Shown here one piece after another: positions 51,226 through 59,712 of a stretch of DNA of 64,000 bases (position 1 is its first letter; each line of letters opens with the position of its first letter). A model generated the notes under the pieces. That model worked only from the letters and a program-made list of their open reading frames with translations, was not told the origin of the DNA and made no database searches. Both the position numbers and the translations under genes were made by a program. Origin of the DNA: Bradyrhizobium barranii subsp. barranii (GTDB lineage Bacteria > Pseudomonadota > Alphaproteobacteria > Rhizobiales > Xanthobacteraceae). The stretch covers positions 6,121,501-6,185,500 of the forward strand of contig NZ_CP086136.1 of the NCBI RefSeq assembly GCF_017565645.3. Direction: 5' to 3'.

Positions 51226-52359
51226 GTGACCATCCTCGCAGACCAACGCCCCACGACCCGCACCGATCTGGCTTGGGCAATTTCGGTCGGCGGCATCGGC
51301 GTCGTGCTGTTCACGGCGATGCTGGTCTTCACCTGGTATTTTGCGACCACGCTGCTGCTGATCTTCACCGGCATGCTGCTCGGCGTCGGCCTCAACGCGC
51401 TGACCAACGCGCTCGGCCGCCGCGTGCACCTGCCGCATCCGGTCCGGCTCGCGATCGTCTGCGTCGTGCTTGCGGTGCTGCTCGCGGGTGTCGCCTATCT
51501 CGGCGGCGCCACCATCGCCGAGCAGGCCTCGCTGCTGAGCAAGACCATCAAGTCGCAGATCGGCAACGTGAAGACCTTCCTGGACAGCCACGGGATCGAC
51601 ACCAGCTTCTTCGATCTCGGCAACGCTGCGTCTGACACTTCGGCCAATCCACCATCGGACTCGACACCCTCGCCAGCAGCCCCCCCGCGCGGTTCCTTGC
51701 CCGGCGCCGGCGCGCTGGCCTCCAGCGGTGGCGCGATCGTGAGCCAGACCTTCAAGCTCCTGCTCGGCACCATCCACGGTGTGGGAAACATCTTCATCGT
51801 GCTGTTCCTGGGGCTGTCCTTCGCCGCCCAGCCCGGCGTCTATCACGACGGCCTGTTGTTCCTGGCGCCGGCGAGGCATCGCACCCGCGTCACCCTGATC
51901 ATCGACCGCATCAGCGAGACGCTGGAACGCTGGCTGATCGCGCAGATCGTCGTGATGATTGCGGTTGGCATCGTGACCTGGATCGGGCTTGCCATCATCG
52001 GCATCCCCGGCTCGTTCATCCTGGGGATTCAGGCGGGCCTGCTCGCCTTCATTCCGACCGTCGGCGCCATCATTGCCGGCGTTGTCGTGGTGCTCGCGAG
52101 CCTCGCCTCGGGCTGGATTCCGGCGCTGTCGGCCTTCCTCCTCTTCATGGGCGTGCACGCGATGGAGAGCTATGTGCTGACGCCGATCCTGCAGCGGCAG
52201 GCGCTCGACATCCCGCCCGCCACGCTGTTCGCGTTCCAGATCCTGCTCGGCGTCGTGTTCGGCATCTGGGGCCTGGCGCTGGCGCTGCCACTGGTCGCCA
52301 TCGCCAAGGTCATGATCGACCATTTCAAGACGTATGAGGCGCCGCCCCTGGCAGCATGA
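51226..52359 (+). CDS. AI-2E-family transporter (PerM-like)
   Basis: A 377-residue membrane protein with about seven to eight segments. It is read from the GTG at 51226, with AAGGA six bases upstream; a TTG at 51181 has no site. The family pattern is seen in LIIDRISETLERWLIAQIVV, GIPGSFILGIQAGLLAFIPT and GVHAMESYVLTPILQRQALD. A Pro/Ser-rich stretch lies near residues 135-165. Members export small molecules or act as Na+/H+ antiporters; the cargo here is unknown. A palindromic repeat overlaps its stop codon. Confidence 0.88.
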   Translation: MTILADQRPTTRTDLAWAISVGGIGVVLFTAMLVFTWYFATTLLLIFTGMLLGVGLNALTNALGRRVHLPHPVRLAIVCVVLAVLLAGVAYLGGATIAEQASLLSKTIKSQIGNVKTFLDSHGIDTSFFDLGNAASDTSANPPSDSTPSPAAPPRGSLPGAGALASSGGAIVSQTFKLLLGTIHGVGNIFIVLFLGLSFAAQPGVYHDGLLFLAPARHRTRVTLIIDRISETLERWLIAQIVVMIAVGIVTWIGLAIIGIPGSFILGIQAGLLAFIPTVGAIIAGVVVVLASLASGWIPALSAFLLFMGVHAMESYVLTPILQRQALDIPPATLFAFQILLGVVFGIWGLALALPLVAIAKVMIDHFKTYEAPPLAA

Positions 52360-52398
52360 TCCGGAAAAGTGCGCAGCGGTTTTCCGAAAAGATCATGC
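52354..52398. repeat. Palindromic repeat overlapping the permease stop codon
   Basis: GCATGATC at the left is mirrored by GATCATGC at the right, with GGAAAA facing TTTTCC inside. The permease TGA (52357-52359) lies within the left arm. Elements of this type (CATGATCCGGAAAAG) are frequent in Bradyrhizobium. Confidence 0.85.
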
Positions 52399-52435
52399 TC
52401 AGGCGACGAGCCGGCGTAAGGCGTCGTGAAGTCGC

Positions 52436-52732
52436 TCAGGTCGTCAGCACGGTCTCGGTGTGCTCGACCTCCGGGGGCGAAGCAAAGTACTGACCGACGA
52501 GGCCGCGCCATTCGGTGAAATTCTCCGAGCCGCGGAAATCGACCGTGTGGTTCTCCAGCGTCGCCCACTTCACCATCAGCCGGTAGCGCTGCGGCTTCTC
52601 GATCGACTTGTGCAGTTCGAAGCCGTGAAAGCCCTTGGAACCGCCGAAGGCGGCCTTGGCCTTGGCGACGGCCGCCTCAAAGTCCTTCTCGCTGCCCGGC
52701 TTGACGTCGATTTGCGCGATCTCGGTGATCAT
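52436..52732 (-). CDS. Antibiotic biosynthesis monooxygenase (ABM) domain protein
   Basis: A 98-residue ferredoxin-like-fold protein. The pattern ITEIAQIDVKPGSEKDFEAA at the start and RYRLMVKWATLENHTVDFR in the middle match the ABM/YgiN family, small dimers with oxygenase or heme-related roles. The ATG at 52732 gives the usual size; the longer frame has no ribosome site. The substrate is unknown. Confidence 0.88.
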   Translation of the reverse strand: MITEIAQIDVKPGSEKDFEAAVAKAKAAFGGSKGFHGFELHKSIEKPQRYRLMVKWATLENHTVDFRGSENFTEWRGLVGQYFASPPEVEHTETVLTT

Positions 52733-52831
52733 CGGTTTCCACCCTGTTTGTTTGATGGGTGTGTCTACCGTAGACCGCAACGAAGAAAAAGGCACCGAAT
52801 CGGCGCCCTGACCGGTCAAAAATGCGTGCTC

Positions 52832-53068
52832 TCAGGCCAGCAGCAGAGCGGTGCCTGCCACGATGAGCGCGCAACCGATGAACAGCGCGAGCGGCCAGTA
52901 GCTACGGCTTTGCGTGTAGCGCCCCTGGGCGCGGCGCTCGGTGATCAGCGCGCGCTCGTATTCATCCGCGGTGGAGAACACGCAGGCGAAGCCGCCGCGA
53001 GCCGAGGCCGCAGCGGCTTCGAGCGACATCAGGGCGGCCTGCGGGTTCTGTCGACGGATCGATTCCAT
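52832..53068 (-). CDS. Small tail-anchored membrane protein, unknown function
   Basis: A 78-residue protein with a polar, Arg-rich N-terminal part and one C-terminal membrane segment (about residues 57-77, WPLALFIGCALIVAGTALLL). No ribosome site is clear before the ATG at 53068; a Met 13 residues later is an alternative start. I recognise no domain. Confidence 0.6.
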   Translation of the reverse strand: MESIRRQNPQAALMSLEAAAASARGGFACVFSTADEYERALITERRAQGRYTQSRSYWPLALFIGCALIVAGTALLLA

Positions 53069-53111
53069 GACCGCAATGGTAGGGATCGAATGGTAAACAG
53101 CGGATTACCGA

Positions 53112-53131
53112 AGGCGCCTCTTGAGGCGCCT
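53112..53131. terminator. Hairpin after the diguanylate cyclase gene
   Basis: AGGCGCC and GGCGCCT form a perfect stem around TCTTGA, eight bases after the cyclase stop. On the minus strand it is followed by TCGG without a T run, so termination would be weak. Confidence 0.5.
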
Positions 53132-53138
53132 CTTGGCT

Positions 53139-54359
53139 TCAGGCCGTGGCCGGACGCGCCTGCGGCGCACCGACCCGCGCCGCGCTCTGGCGACGCCAGT
53201 TCTCCAGCGACAGCGGCAGCTCCTCCGCCGCCTCGACGCGGTTACGACCGCCGCGCTTGGCCTGGTAGAGCGCGGTGTCGGCCGAGGCCAGCAGCACCTC
53301 GAGCTCGGTGCCGGCCGGACCGCCGGCGACGCCGATGCTGACGGTGGTGTCGACCGGGCCCTCATCGACCACGACGCCGGAGGTCTCGAACGCCTCGCGC
53401 ACGCGCTCGGCAACCAGCACGCCCTCCTCCAGCGAACACGGCAGCAACGCCGCGAACTCCTCGCCGCCGATGCGGCCCGACATGTCGGTCATGCGCAGGT
53501 TGCTGACGACGACGGTCGAGAACAGTTTCAGCATCTCGTCGCCGGCGGGATGGCCGAAGCGGTCGTTGATCGACTTGAAATGGTCGATGTCGAAGATCAT
53601 CACGGTCACGGGGCGCCCGGCCTTGGCCTCGCGCTCGATCACGCGCCCGCAGGCTTCCGAGAAGCCGCGGCGGTTGAGCATGCCGGTCAGGGGATCGGTG
53701 GACGCGGCGGTCCGGTGCGCCGTCACCGTGCGTTCCGACACCAGCATGAAGATCACGAACACAGTGCCGACGGCATAGAGGATGAGCTCGACCGCAAACA
53801 CGGTGACCCAGATGCTGCCGGAGAAGCCGGCATCGTTCGGACGCAGGAAGCTGCCGAGCACGATCGGCAGCATCAGCACGCAGCCGTGCATCACCGGCAC
53901 CACGAAGGCCGGCCAGCGCCGTTGCAGGCTCTTGCGCCGCTCGACCCAGAGCTCGCTCGCGGTCAGTGCCGCATAGACCGAGACGATGCCGGCGCCGACG
54001 ATCATGCGCAGCATGGACGCGGCGGGATCAAGCAGCGTCACGGCGGCGGCCCAGGCCAGCGCGCCGACAAGGAGACCCGGCCAATTAGGCTTGCGGCCGT
54101 GGAAGACGCGCGCCGCATTCCACACCATGCCGCAGGCGACGAAGCCGACCGCGTTCAGCGCAAGGTAAAGATGCGGGCCGAGCTTGTCGCCGGCCGCGGT
54201 CCATAGCGCGACGGACGCTGCGCCGAGCAGATACGCGGTGCCCCACCATTTCAGCGCGGGGCTGTTCTCCTGCTTGCCGAAAAACACCATCATGGCGCCG
54301 AGCAGTGCGGCAACCATGGTGGCGACCAAATAGAGCGTGATGCTATCGAGCGACATCAT
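53139..54359 (-). CDS. Membrane diguanylate cyclase (GGDEF)
   Basis: A 406-residue protein that makes cyclic di-GMP. The first 200 residues contain about six membrane segments. The GGDEF domain (about 215-380) shows DPLTGMLNRRGF, DIDHFKSINDRFGHPAGDEM and the active loop GGEEF. The inhibitory-site residues RMTD lie five positions before that loop, so product feedback is expected. There is no EAL domain. It is alone in its unit, upstream of a small membrane protein gene on the same strand. Confidence 0.95.
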   Translation of the reverse strand: MMSLDSITLYLVATMVAALLGAMMVFFGKQENSPALKWWGTAYLLGAASVALWTAAGDKLGPHLYLALNAVGFVACGMVWNAARVFHGRKPNWPGLLVGALAWAAAVTLLDPAASMLRMIVGAGIVSVYAALTASELWVERRKSLQRRWPAFVVPVMHGCVLMLPIVLGSFLRPNDAGFSGSIWVTVFAVELILYAVGTVFVIFMLVSERTVTAHRTAASTDPLTGMLNRRGFSEACGRVIEREAKAGRPVTVMIFDIDHFKSINDRFGHPAGDEMLKLFSTVVVSNLRMTDMSGRIGGEEFAALLPCSLEEGVLVAERVREAFETSGVVVDEGPVDTTVSIGVAGGPAGTELEVLLASADTALYQAKRGGRNRVEAAEELPLSLENWRRQSAARVGAPQARPATA

Positions 54360-54512
54360 GTCGGCCCCCTTCTAGACATAGCAAGTTACGCGATCGGCCC
54401 AGCCGACTTGCGCGCCCTTCCAGATGCGACGCTATGTCCCGCGAGTTCCATTCAGGTTTTCATGCGGGGCCAAGTTTTCGGGAAACACGTCATCAATTTG
54501 CATACAAACGAA

Positions 54513-54545
54513 CAACAAAAAGGGCGCTGAAATCAGCGCCCTTTT
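54513..54545 (-). terminator. Rho-independent terminator of rplM-rpsI
   Basis: On the minus strand AAAAGGGCGCTGA and TCAGCGCCCTTTT form a 13-base stem with a short loop, followed by TTGTTG. It lies about 45 bases after the rpsI stop. Confidence 0.93.
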
Positions 54546-54589
54546 GCATCTCATTGAAGCCGCTTTCGCGGCGAATGTGACCGAAGCGA

Positions 54590-55069
54590 TTAACGCTTCG
54601 AGAACTGGAAGGACCGGCGGGCCTTGGCCTTGCCGTACTTCTTGCGCTCGACCACGCGGGAGTCGCGGGTGAGGAAGCCGCCCTTCTTGAGCACGGTACG
54701 CAGCTCCGGCTCGAAATAGGTGAGCGCCTTGGAGATGCCGTGACGGACGGCACCGGCCTGGCCGGACAGACCACCGCCGGCAACCGTGCAGATCACGTCG
54801 TACTGGCCGGAACGCGCGGCCACCGAGAACGGCTGCTCGATCATCATGCGCAGCACGGGACGGGCGAAATAGACCTCGACCTCGCGCGAATTGACCGTGA
54901 CCTTGCCGGCGCCCGGCTTGATCCAGACACGGGCGACCGCGTCCTTGCGCTTGCCGGTGGCGTAGGCGCGGTTGAACTTGTCGACCTTCTTCTCGTGCTT
55001 GGGCGCGTCGGGCGCGGCCGCCGTCTTGAGCTGCGAGAGCTGGTCGAGCGACTGGATGGATTCGGCCAT
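54590..55069 (-). CDS. rpsI: 30S ribosomal protein S9
   Basis: A 159-residue ribosomal protein. An Ala/Lys-rich N-terminal extension of about 30 residues is followed by the family core ([35 protein letters not shown]). The C-terminus is the basic tail [17 protein letters not shown], which reaches the P site; the terminal Lys-Arg is present. It follows rplM by one base. Confidence 0.98.
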   Translation of the reverse strand: MAESIQSLDQLSQLKTAAAPDAPKHEKKVDKFNRAYATGKRKDAVARVWIKPGAGKVTVNSREVEVYFARPVLRMMIEQPFSVAARSGQYDVICTVAGGGLSGQAGAVRHGISKALTYFEPELRTVLKKGGFLTRDSRVVERKKYGKAKARRSFQFSKR

Positions 55070-55070
55070 G

Positions 55071-55535
55071 TTATGCGGCCCTCGTGTTCTTGCGGTTCAA
55101 CTTGGCGATGTCGATCTTCTCGGGCGTCTGGGCCTCGTGCGGATGATCGGCGCCGCCGTAAACGCGTAGGTTGCCCATCTGGACGCGACCGAGCGGACCA
55201 CGCGGGATCATGCGCTCGACGGCCTTCTCGAGCACGCGCTCGGGATGCTTGCCCTCGAGGATCTGGCGCGCGGTGCGCTCCTTGACGTGGCCGACGTAAC
55301 CGGTGTGCTTGTAGTAGGTCTTCTGCTCGCGCTTGCGACCGGTGAGGACCGCATGCTGCGCGTTGATGATGATGACGTTGTCGCCGCAATCAACGTGCGG
55401 AGTGTAGGTCGGGAGGTGCTTGCCGCGCAGGCGCATGGCGACGATGGTGGCGAGACGGCCGACGACCAGACCCTTGGCGTCGATCAGTACCCACTTCTTC
55501 GTCACCTCAGCCGGCTTTGCCGAAAAGGTTTTCAT
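55071..55535 (-). CDS. rplM: 50S ribosomal protein L13
   Basis: A 154-residue ribosomal protein. The signature [20 protein letters not shown] opens the core, and [20 protein letters not shown] and [20 protein letters not shown] follow. The ATG at 55535 matches the usual start ([11 protein letters not shown]). With rpsI it forms the standard two-gene ribosomal operon. The long gap before it (55536-55693) carries an AT-rich stretch near 55636-55690. Confidence 0.98.
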   Translation of the reverse strand: MKTFSAKPAEVTKKWVLIDAKGLVVGRLATIVAMRLRGKHLPTYTPHVDCGDNVIIINAQHAVLTGRKREQKTYYKHTGYVGHVKERTARQILEGKHPERVLEKAVERMIPRGPLGRVQMGNLRVYGGADHPHEAQTPEKIDIAKLNRKNTRAA

Positions 55536-55693
55536 ATCGGAGTTTCCGTGGACGGGAGATATCGGCGCGAACACCGCGCCGGACTGGGCGGTTTTCTAGA
55601 GAAGAGACGCGCAACGGTCAATGCCCCAGAGCGGGAATTACAATAGCAAAATCAATATCTTAAAATTGTGGTGCTATATTACCTGCGAAAAGC

Positions 55694-56122
55694 TCAAACA
55701 TTTGGAATGGAATAGGTCGAGGTGACATGAGCGATCGGATCGGGCGACGTGCCGGACAGCAGCTTCACCTCGCCGACCGCCAGGCGTTTGCCGAGCTTGA
55801 GCAGCCGCGCCTCCGCCAGCACATCCTGGCCGGGCTGGCCCTTGCGCAGGAAGTTGATGTTGAGATTGGTGGTGACAGCGAGCCCGATCGGCCCGATCGC
55901 GGACAGCAGCACCACGTACATCGCGAAATCGGCCAGTGCCATCAGCGTCGGGCCGGACACGGTTCCACCCGGCCGCAGCATCCTTTCGCTGTAGCGCTGG
56001 CGCAAAAGGCAGGTCTGGCCGTCGGCGCTCTCGATCGTGATGTCATCGCCGCTGAAGGCCTGGGGAAACTCGTCACGGAGAAACTGCTCGACCTCCGCCA
56101 CGCTCATTTTCGCTAACGCCAT
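55694..56122 (-). CDS. PaaI-type hotdog thioesterase
   Basis: A 142-residue hotdog-fold protein. The family region reads RMLRPGGTVSGPTLMALADF, with the catalytic Asp in the ALAD helix, and LNINFLRKGQPGQDVLAEAR follows. GAGG lies six bases before the ATG at 56122. It hydrolyses an acyl-CoA; the substrate is unknown. It is divergent from a crotonase-family gene. Confidence 0.9.
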   Translation of the reverse strand: MALAKMSVAEVEQFLRDEFPQAFSGDDITIESADGQTCLLRQRYSERMLRPGGTVSGPTLMALADFAMYVVLLSAIGPIGLAVTTNLNINFLRKGQPGQDVLAEARLLKLGKRLAVGEVKLLSGTSPDPIAHVTSTYSIPNV

Positions 56123-56208
56123 GCTTCGCCTCACCCTCGCTTCGCATCCCCTGTTACATTAAGTTATCTGCGCCATCCAATTGCAAGAATCCAACCGGAA
56201 ACGCTTCG

Positions 56209-57033
56209 ATGTCCGCCCAGGCCGCCCGCGCCCCCTCACCGCAACCGTCGAGCCTGCTGCGCGAGACCATAGGGCCCATCGCGGTCCTGACGCTGAACCG
56301 CCCGGCCGCCCGCAACAGTCTGTCGCAGGCGATGATCGCAAGCCTGCATGCCGAGCTCAATGAGATCCGCGACGACAAGGCGGTCCGCGGCGTCGTGATC
56401 GCAGCCAACGGCCCCGCCTTCTCCGCCGGCCACGACATGAAGGAGCTGACGGCGCGCCGCACTGACCCGGATCGCGGCCGCGCCTTCTTTGCCGAGATGA
56501 TGACCGCCTGCAGCGCGATGATGCAGGCGGTTGTGCATTTGCCGAAGCCCGTGGTCGCGGCCGTCCAGGGCATTGCGACCGCGGCCGGCTGCCAGCTCGT
56601 GGCAAGCTGCGATCTCGCGATCGCCTCGGAAGCGGCGAGCTTCGCCACGCCGGGCGTCGATATCGGCCTGTTCTGCTCCACGCCGATGGTGGCGTTGTCG
56701 CGGAACGTGCCGCGCAAGCAGGCGATGGAAATGCTGCTGACCGGCGAGCCGATCCCGGCCACGCGCGCCCGCGAGATCGGGCTCATCAACCGCGTGGTCG
56801 CGGCCGGCACCGAGCGCGAGGCCGCAATTGCCCTCGCCGAACAGGTCGCGCTGAAGTCGGCCTACACCGTCAAGCTCGGCAAGGAGGCGTTCTATCGCCA
56901 GGCCGAGATGAGCCTTGCGGACGCCTATCGCTATGCGGCAGAGGTGATGACCGAGAACATGATGGCGCGCGACGCCGAGGAAGGCATCGGCGCCTTCATC
57001 GAGAAGCGCCCGCCGACATGGCGGGATGAATAG
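56209..57033 (+). CDS. Crotonase-family protein, ECHDC3-like (catalytic glutamates missing)
   Basis: A 274-residue crotonase-fold protein. The oxyanion-hole regions are present: AFSAGHDMKELTAR near residue 80 and GIATAAGCQLVASCDLAIAS near 125. Typical hydratases have Glu in GGCE and in PE-x-x-IG; here these positions read AGCQLV and ATPGVDIGLF. This matches the ECHDC3-like branch, so hydratase activity is doubtful and another acyl-CoA reaction or regulatory role is possible. It is divergent from a PaaI thioesterase gene, suggesting related acyl-CoA work. Confidence 0.9.
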   Translation: MSAQAARAPSPQPSSLLRETIGPIAVLTLNRPAARNSLSQAMIASLHAELNEIRDDKAVRGVVIAANGPAFSAGHDMKELTARRTDPDRGRAFFAEMMTACSAMMQAVVHLPKPVVAAVQGIATAAGCQLVASCDLAIASEAASFATPGVDIGLFCSTPMVALSRNVPRKQAMEMLLTGEPIPATRAREIGLINRVVAAGTEREAAIALAEQVALKSAYTVKLGKEAFYRQAEMSLADAYRYAAEVMTENMMARDAEEGIGAFIEKRPPTWRDE

Positions 57034-57035
57034 TC

Positions 57036-57142
57036 AACTCCTCATCCTGAGGAGCCGCGGAACGCGGCGTCTCGAAGGATGGAGGCCCGACTGTGGCCTC
57101 ATGGTTCGAGACGCGCGGGCCGCGCTCCTCACCATGAGGGTC
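57036..57142. repeat. Palindromic intergenic repeat
   Basis: CTCCTCATCCTGAGGAGC at the left and CTCCTCACCATGAGGG at the right frame an inner inverted pair (GCGTCTCGAAGGATG against CATGGTTCGAGACGCG). It fills the gap between the crotonase and CoA-binding genes and ends 15 bases before the latter's start. Confidence 0.8.
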
Positions 57143-57156
57143 AGAGAAAGACAAAG

Positions 57157-57741
57157 ATGAACCACGACGCCTATCCCGACAATTACATCCGCGGCATCCT
57201 CAACAGCGTGAAGTCGATCGCGATGGTCGGCGCCTCGCCCGTCAATGTGAGGCCGAGCTATTTTGCGTTCAAATATCTGGCGCAGCGTGGCTATGACATG
57301 ATCCCGGTCAATCCCGGCCATGTCGGCAAGGATCTGCTCGGAAAGCCGTTTGTCGCCTCGCTCTCCGACATCGCCCGCCCCGTCGACATGATCGACATCT
57401 TTCGCAACTCCAGCCACATCATGCCGGTGGTCGAAGAAGCGCTCACGCTCGATCCGCTGCCGAAGGTGATCTGGATGCAGCTCGGCGCGCGCGATGACGC
57501 GGCCGCGGCGAAGGCCGAGGCGGCCGGGATCAAGGTCGTGATGAACCGCTGCCCCAAGATCGAATACGGCCGCTTGTCGTCCGAGATTTCCTGGATGGGC
57601 GTCAATTCGCGCACCCTGAGCTCCAAACGGCCGCCGGCGCCGACGCAAGGCATGCGGCTATCCCTCAATCGGATGAGTGTCGGCGGCGGCGACACCGCGG
57701 CATCGGATCGCGCCGCCAAAAACAAGAGCGAACAAAGCTGA
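57157..57741 (+). CDS. CoA-binding protein (CoA_binding_2, YccU type)
   Basis: A 194-residue protein with a Rossmann-like CoA-binding domain near residues 15-130: SIAMVGASPVNVRPSYFAFK, then PVNPGHVGKDLLGKPF, MIDIFRNSSHIMPVVEEAL and VIWMQLGARDD. The Cys and Pro in MNRCPKIEYGRL are typical. The C-terminal 40 residues are basic and probably disordered. The ribosome site is weak; the ATG at 57157 is chosen to match the family start. Confidence 0.9.
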   Translation: MNHDAYPDNYIRGILNSVKSIAMVGASPVNVRPSYFAFKYLAQRGYDMIPVNPGHVGKDLLGKPFVASLSDIARPVDMIDIFRNSSHIMPVVEEALTLDPLPKVIWMQLGARDDAAAAKAEAAGIKVVMNRCPKIEYGRLSSEISWMGVNSRTLSSKRPPAPTQGMRLSLNRMSVGGGDTAASDRAAKNKSEQS

Positions 57742-57880
57742 CGCAATCGCGAAGGATTCATTTCGCTCACGCGACAGCGCGTAGCACGATCGTTTCCGAT
57801 GTGAAGCGGCGCCTTGACGGCGGGCGCGTCGCCGATCAGCATGCCGCGCGATTTCAGATCACAAGAACAGGACGCCCTCA

Positions 57881-59161
57881 ATGAGCGATCGCCTTCCGGG
57901 ATTTTCAACCCTCGCCGTGCATGCCGGTGCACAACCCGATCCCACCACCGGTGCGCGCGCGACCCCGATTTATCAAACCACCTCTTTCGTCTTCAACGAC
58001 GCCGACCACGCCGCCTCGCTGTTCGGCCTGCAGGCATTCGGCAACATCTACACCCGCATCGGCAATCCCACCAACGCGGTGCTGGAAGAGCGTGTTGCCG
58101 CACTAGAAGGCGGCACCGCCGCGCTTGCGGTCGCCTCGGGCCACGCCGCACAGGTCGTGGTGCTGCAGCAATTGCTCCAGCCCGGCGACGAATTCATCGC
58201 CGCGCGCAAGCTCTATGGCGGCTCGATCAACCAGTTCTCGCATGCGTTCAAGAGCTTCGGCTGGAACGTGGTGTGGGCCGATTCCGATGACATCGCAAGC
58301 TTCGAGCGCGCGGTGACGCCGCGCACGAAGGCCATCTTCATCGAGTCCATTGCCAATCCCGGCGGCAGCATCACCGACATCGAGGCGATCTCGACGGTGG
58401 CGCGCAAGGCGGGCGTGCCGCTGATCGTCGACAACACGCTGGCCTCGCCCTACCTGATCCGCCCGATCGATCATGGCGCCGACATCGTCGTGCACTCGCT
58501 GACGAAATTCCTGGGCGGCCACGGCAATTCGCTCGGCGGCATCATCGTCGATGCCGGCACGTTCGACTGGTCCACCGGCGGCAAATATCCGATGCTGTCG
58601 GAGCCACGGCCCGAATATCACGGCATCCGCCTGCAGGAGACCTTTGGCAATTTCGCTTTCGCGATCGCCTGCCGCGTGCTGGGCCTGCGCGACCTCGGAC
58701 CGGCGCTGTCGCCGTTCAACGCCTTCATGATCCTGACCGGCATCGAGACGCTGCCGCTGCGCATGCAGAAGCACTGCGACAACGCCAAGGCCGTCGCCGA
58801 ATTCCTCGCCGGCCATCCGGCGGTGGCCTCGGTGAGCTATGCGGGCTTGGCAAGCGACAAGTACAATCAGCTCGCGCGGAAATACGCGCCGAAGGGCGCA
58901 GGCGCCGTGTTCACCTTCAGCCTGAAGGGCGGCTATGACGCCGGCGTCAGCCTGGTGTCGAAGCTGCAGCTGTTCTCGCACCTGGCCAATGTCGGCGACA
59001 CCCGCTCGCTGGTCATCCACCCGGCCTCGACGACGCACAGCCAGCTCGACGACGCCGCCAAGGTGAAGTCCGGCGCCGGCCCCGACGTGGTGCGGCTCTC
59101 GATCGGCATCGAGGACAAGGAAGATCTGATCGCCGATCTGGAGCAGGCGCTGGGGGCGTAA
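57881..59161 (+). CDS. O-acetylhomoserine sulfhydrylase (MetY type)
   Basis: A 426-residue PLP enzyme of the Cys/Met metabolism family. The PLP lysine lies in VHSLTKFLGGHGNSLGG near residue 210. YQTTSFVFNDADHAASLFGL and NIYTRIGNPTNAVLEERVAA are the usual N-terminal motifs. The length fits MetY better than MetZ (about 395). It makes homocysteine from O-acetylhomoserine and sulfide. I looked for a SAM-II riboswitch in the 139 bases upstream and did not see its core. Confidence 0.94.
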   Translation: MSDRLPGFSTLAVHAGAQPDPTTGARATPIYQTTSFVFNDADHAASLFGLQAFGNIYTRIGNPTNAVLEERVAALEGGTAALAVASGHAAQVVVLQQLLQPGDEFIAARKLYGGSINQFSHAFKSFGWNVVWADSDDIASFERAVTPRTKAIFIESIANPGGSITDIEAISTVARKAGVPLIVDNTLASPYLIRPIDHGADIVVHSLTKFLGGHGNSLGGIIVDAGTFDWSTGGKYPMLSEPRPEYHGIRLQETFGNFAFAIACRVLGLRDLGPALSPFNAFMILTGIETLPLRMQKHCDNAKAVAEFLAGHPAVASVSYAGLASDKYNQLARKYAPKGAGAVFTFSLKGGYDAGVSLVSKLQLFSHLANVGDTRSLVIHPASTTHSQLDDAAKVKSGAGPDVVRLSIGIEDKEDLIADLEQALGA

Positions 59162-59167
59162 TTGCCA

Positions 59168-59274
59168 TCGTCATTCCGGGATGGTCCGAAGGACCAGACC
59201 CAGAATCTCGAGATTCTCAGGTGCGCATTGCGCACCTGAGTTCGGTCCTGCCGGACCGCCCCGGAATGACGGCG
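59168..59274. repeat. Palindromic intergenic repeat
   Basis: CGTCATTCCGGGATGGTCCG at the left faces CGGACCGCCCCGGAATGACG at the right, and CAGGTGCGCA faces TGCGCACCTG inside. It lies seven bases after the sulfhydrylase stop and may end that transcript. The CGTCATTCCGGG / CCCGGAATGACG family is very common in Bradyrhizobium. Confidence 0.88.
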
Positions 59275-59362
59275 GCCGTTTTGGCCGCAGTCAGTTAACA
59301 GTCATTAACCATATCTGCCGCATACATCGTCCTTGGATCGCCCCTTTGATTCGGAGCCGACG

Positions 59363-59707
59363 ATGCTGCGCTGGATGGTACCTGCCCTTGCCGCCATGCT
59401 GACGGTCTCAGCTGCCGTTGCCGCCGATCTGCCGGCCACAGCGAGACGGCGCGCTGCCGTGCCGCCGCAGGACCCGCCACAGGTCTATGTCGAGACCGAT
59501 CCGGATGCGCTGATCTCGCCGGCCTATGGCATCGGCAGCTACATCCGCAACCTGCCGGGCACGCCGCTCCTGCCCGGCTCCAGCACCTTGCCGGGCTATT
59601 ATGGCCGGCCCTGGAGCTACGATTATCAGGGCCCGTACTACGGCGGACCACAGGTCGGCTATTTCTGGCGCCTGCCCTACGCGTGCGGCGTCTACGGCTA
59701 TTGCTGA
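59363..59707 (+). CDS. Secreted Tyr/Gly/Pro-rich protein, unknown function
   Basis: A 114-residue protein with a signal peptide (MLRWMVPALAAMLTVSAAVA, cut near residue 21). The mature part is rich in Pro, then Tyr and Gly (GYYGRPWSYDYQGPYYGGPQ), and ends with two cysteines (ACGVYGYC) that may pair. The purine-rich ribosome site is weak (CGGAG seven bases upstream). Similar short exported proteins are common in Bradyrhizobium; no function is known. Confidence 0.75.
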   Translation: MLRWMVPALAAMLTVSAAVAADLPATARRRAAVPPQDPPQVYVETDPDALISPAYGIGSYIRNLPGTPLLPGSSTLPGYYGRPWSYDYQGPYYGGPQVGYFWRLPYACGVYGYC

Positions 59708-59712
59708 CCTGA

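Noticed and set aside
57742..57880. Possible SAM-responsive riboswitch before the O-acetylhomoserine sulfhydrylase gene
   Set aside because: The gap can form GC-rich hairpins, but I do not see the conserved SAM-II core or the SAM/SAH pseudoknot bases. A covariance-model search (Rfam SAM-II, SAM-SAH) would decide.
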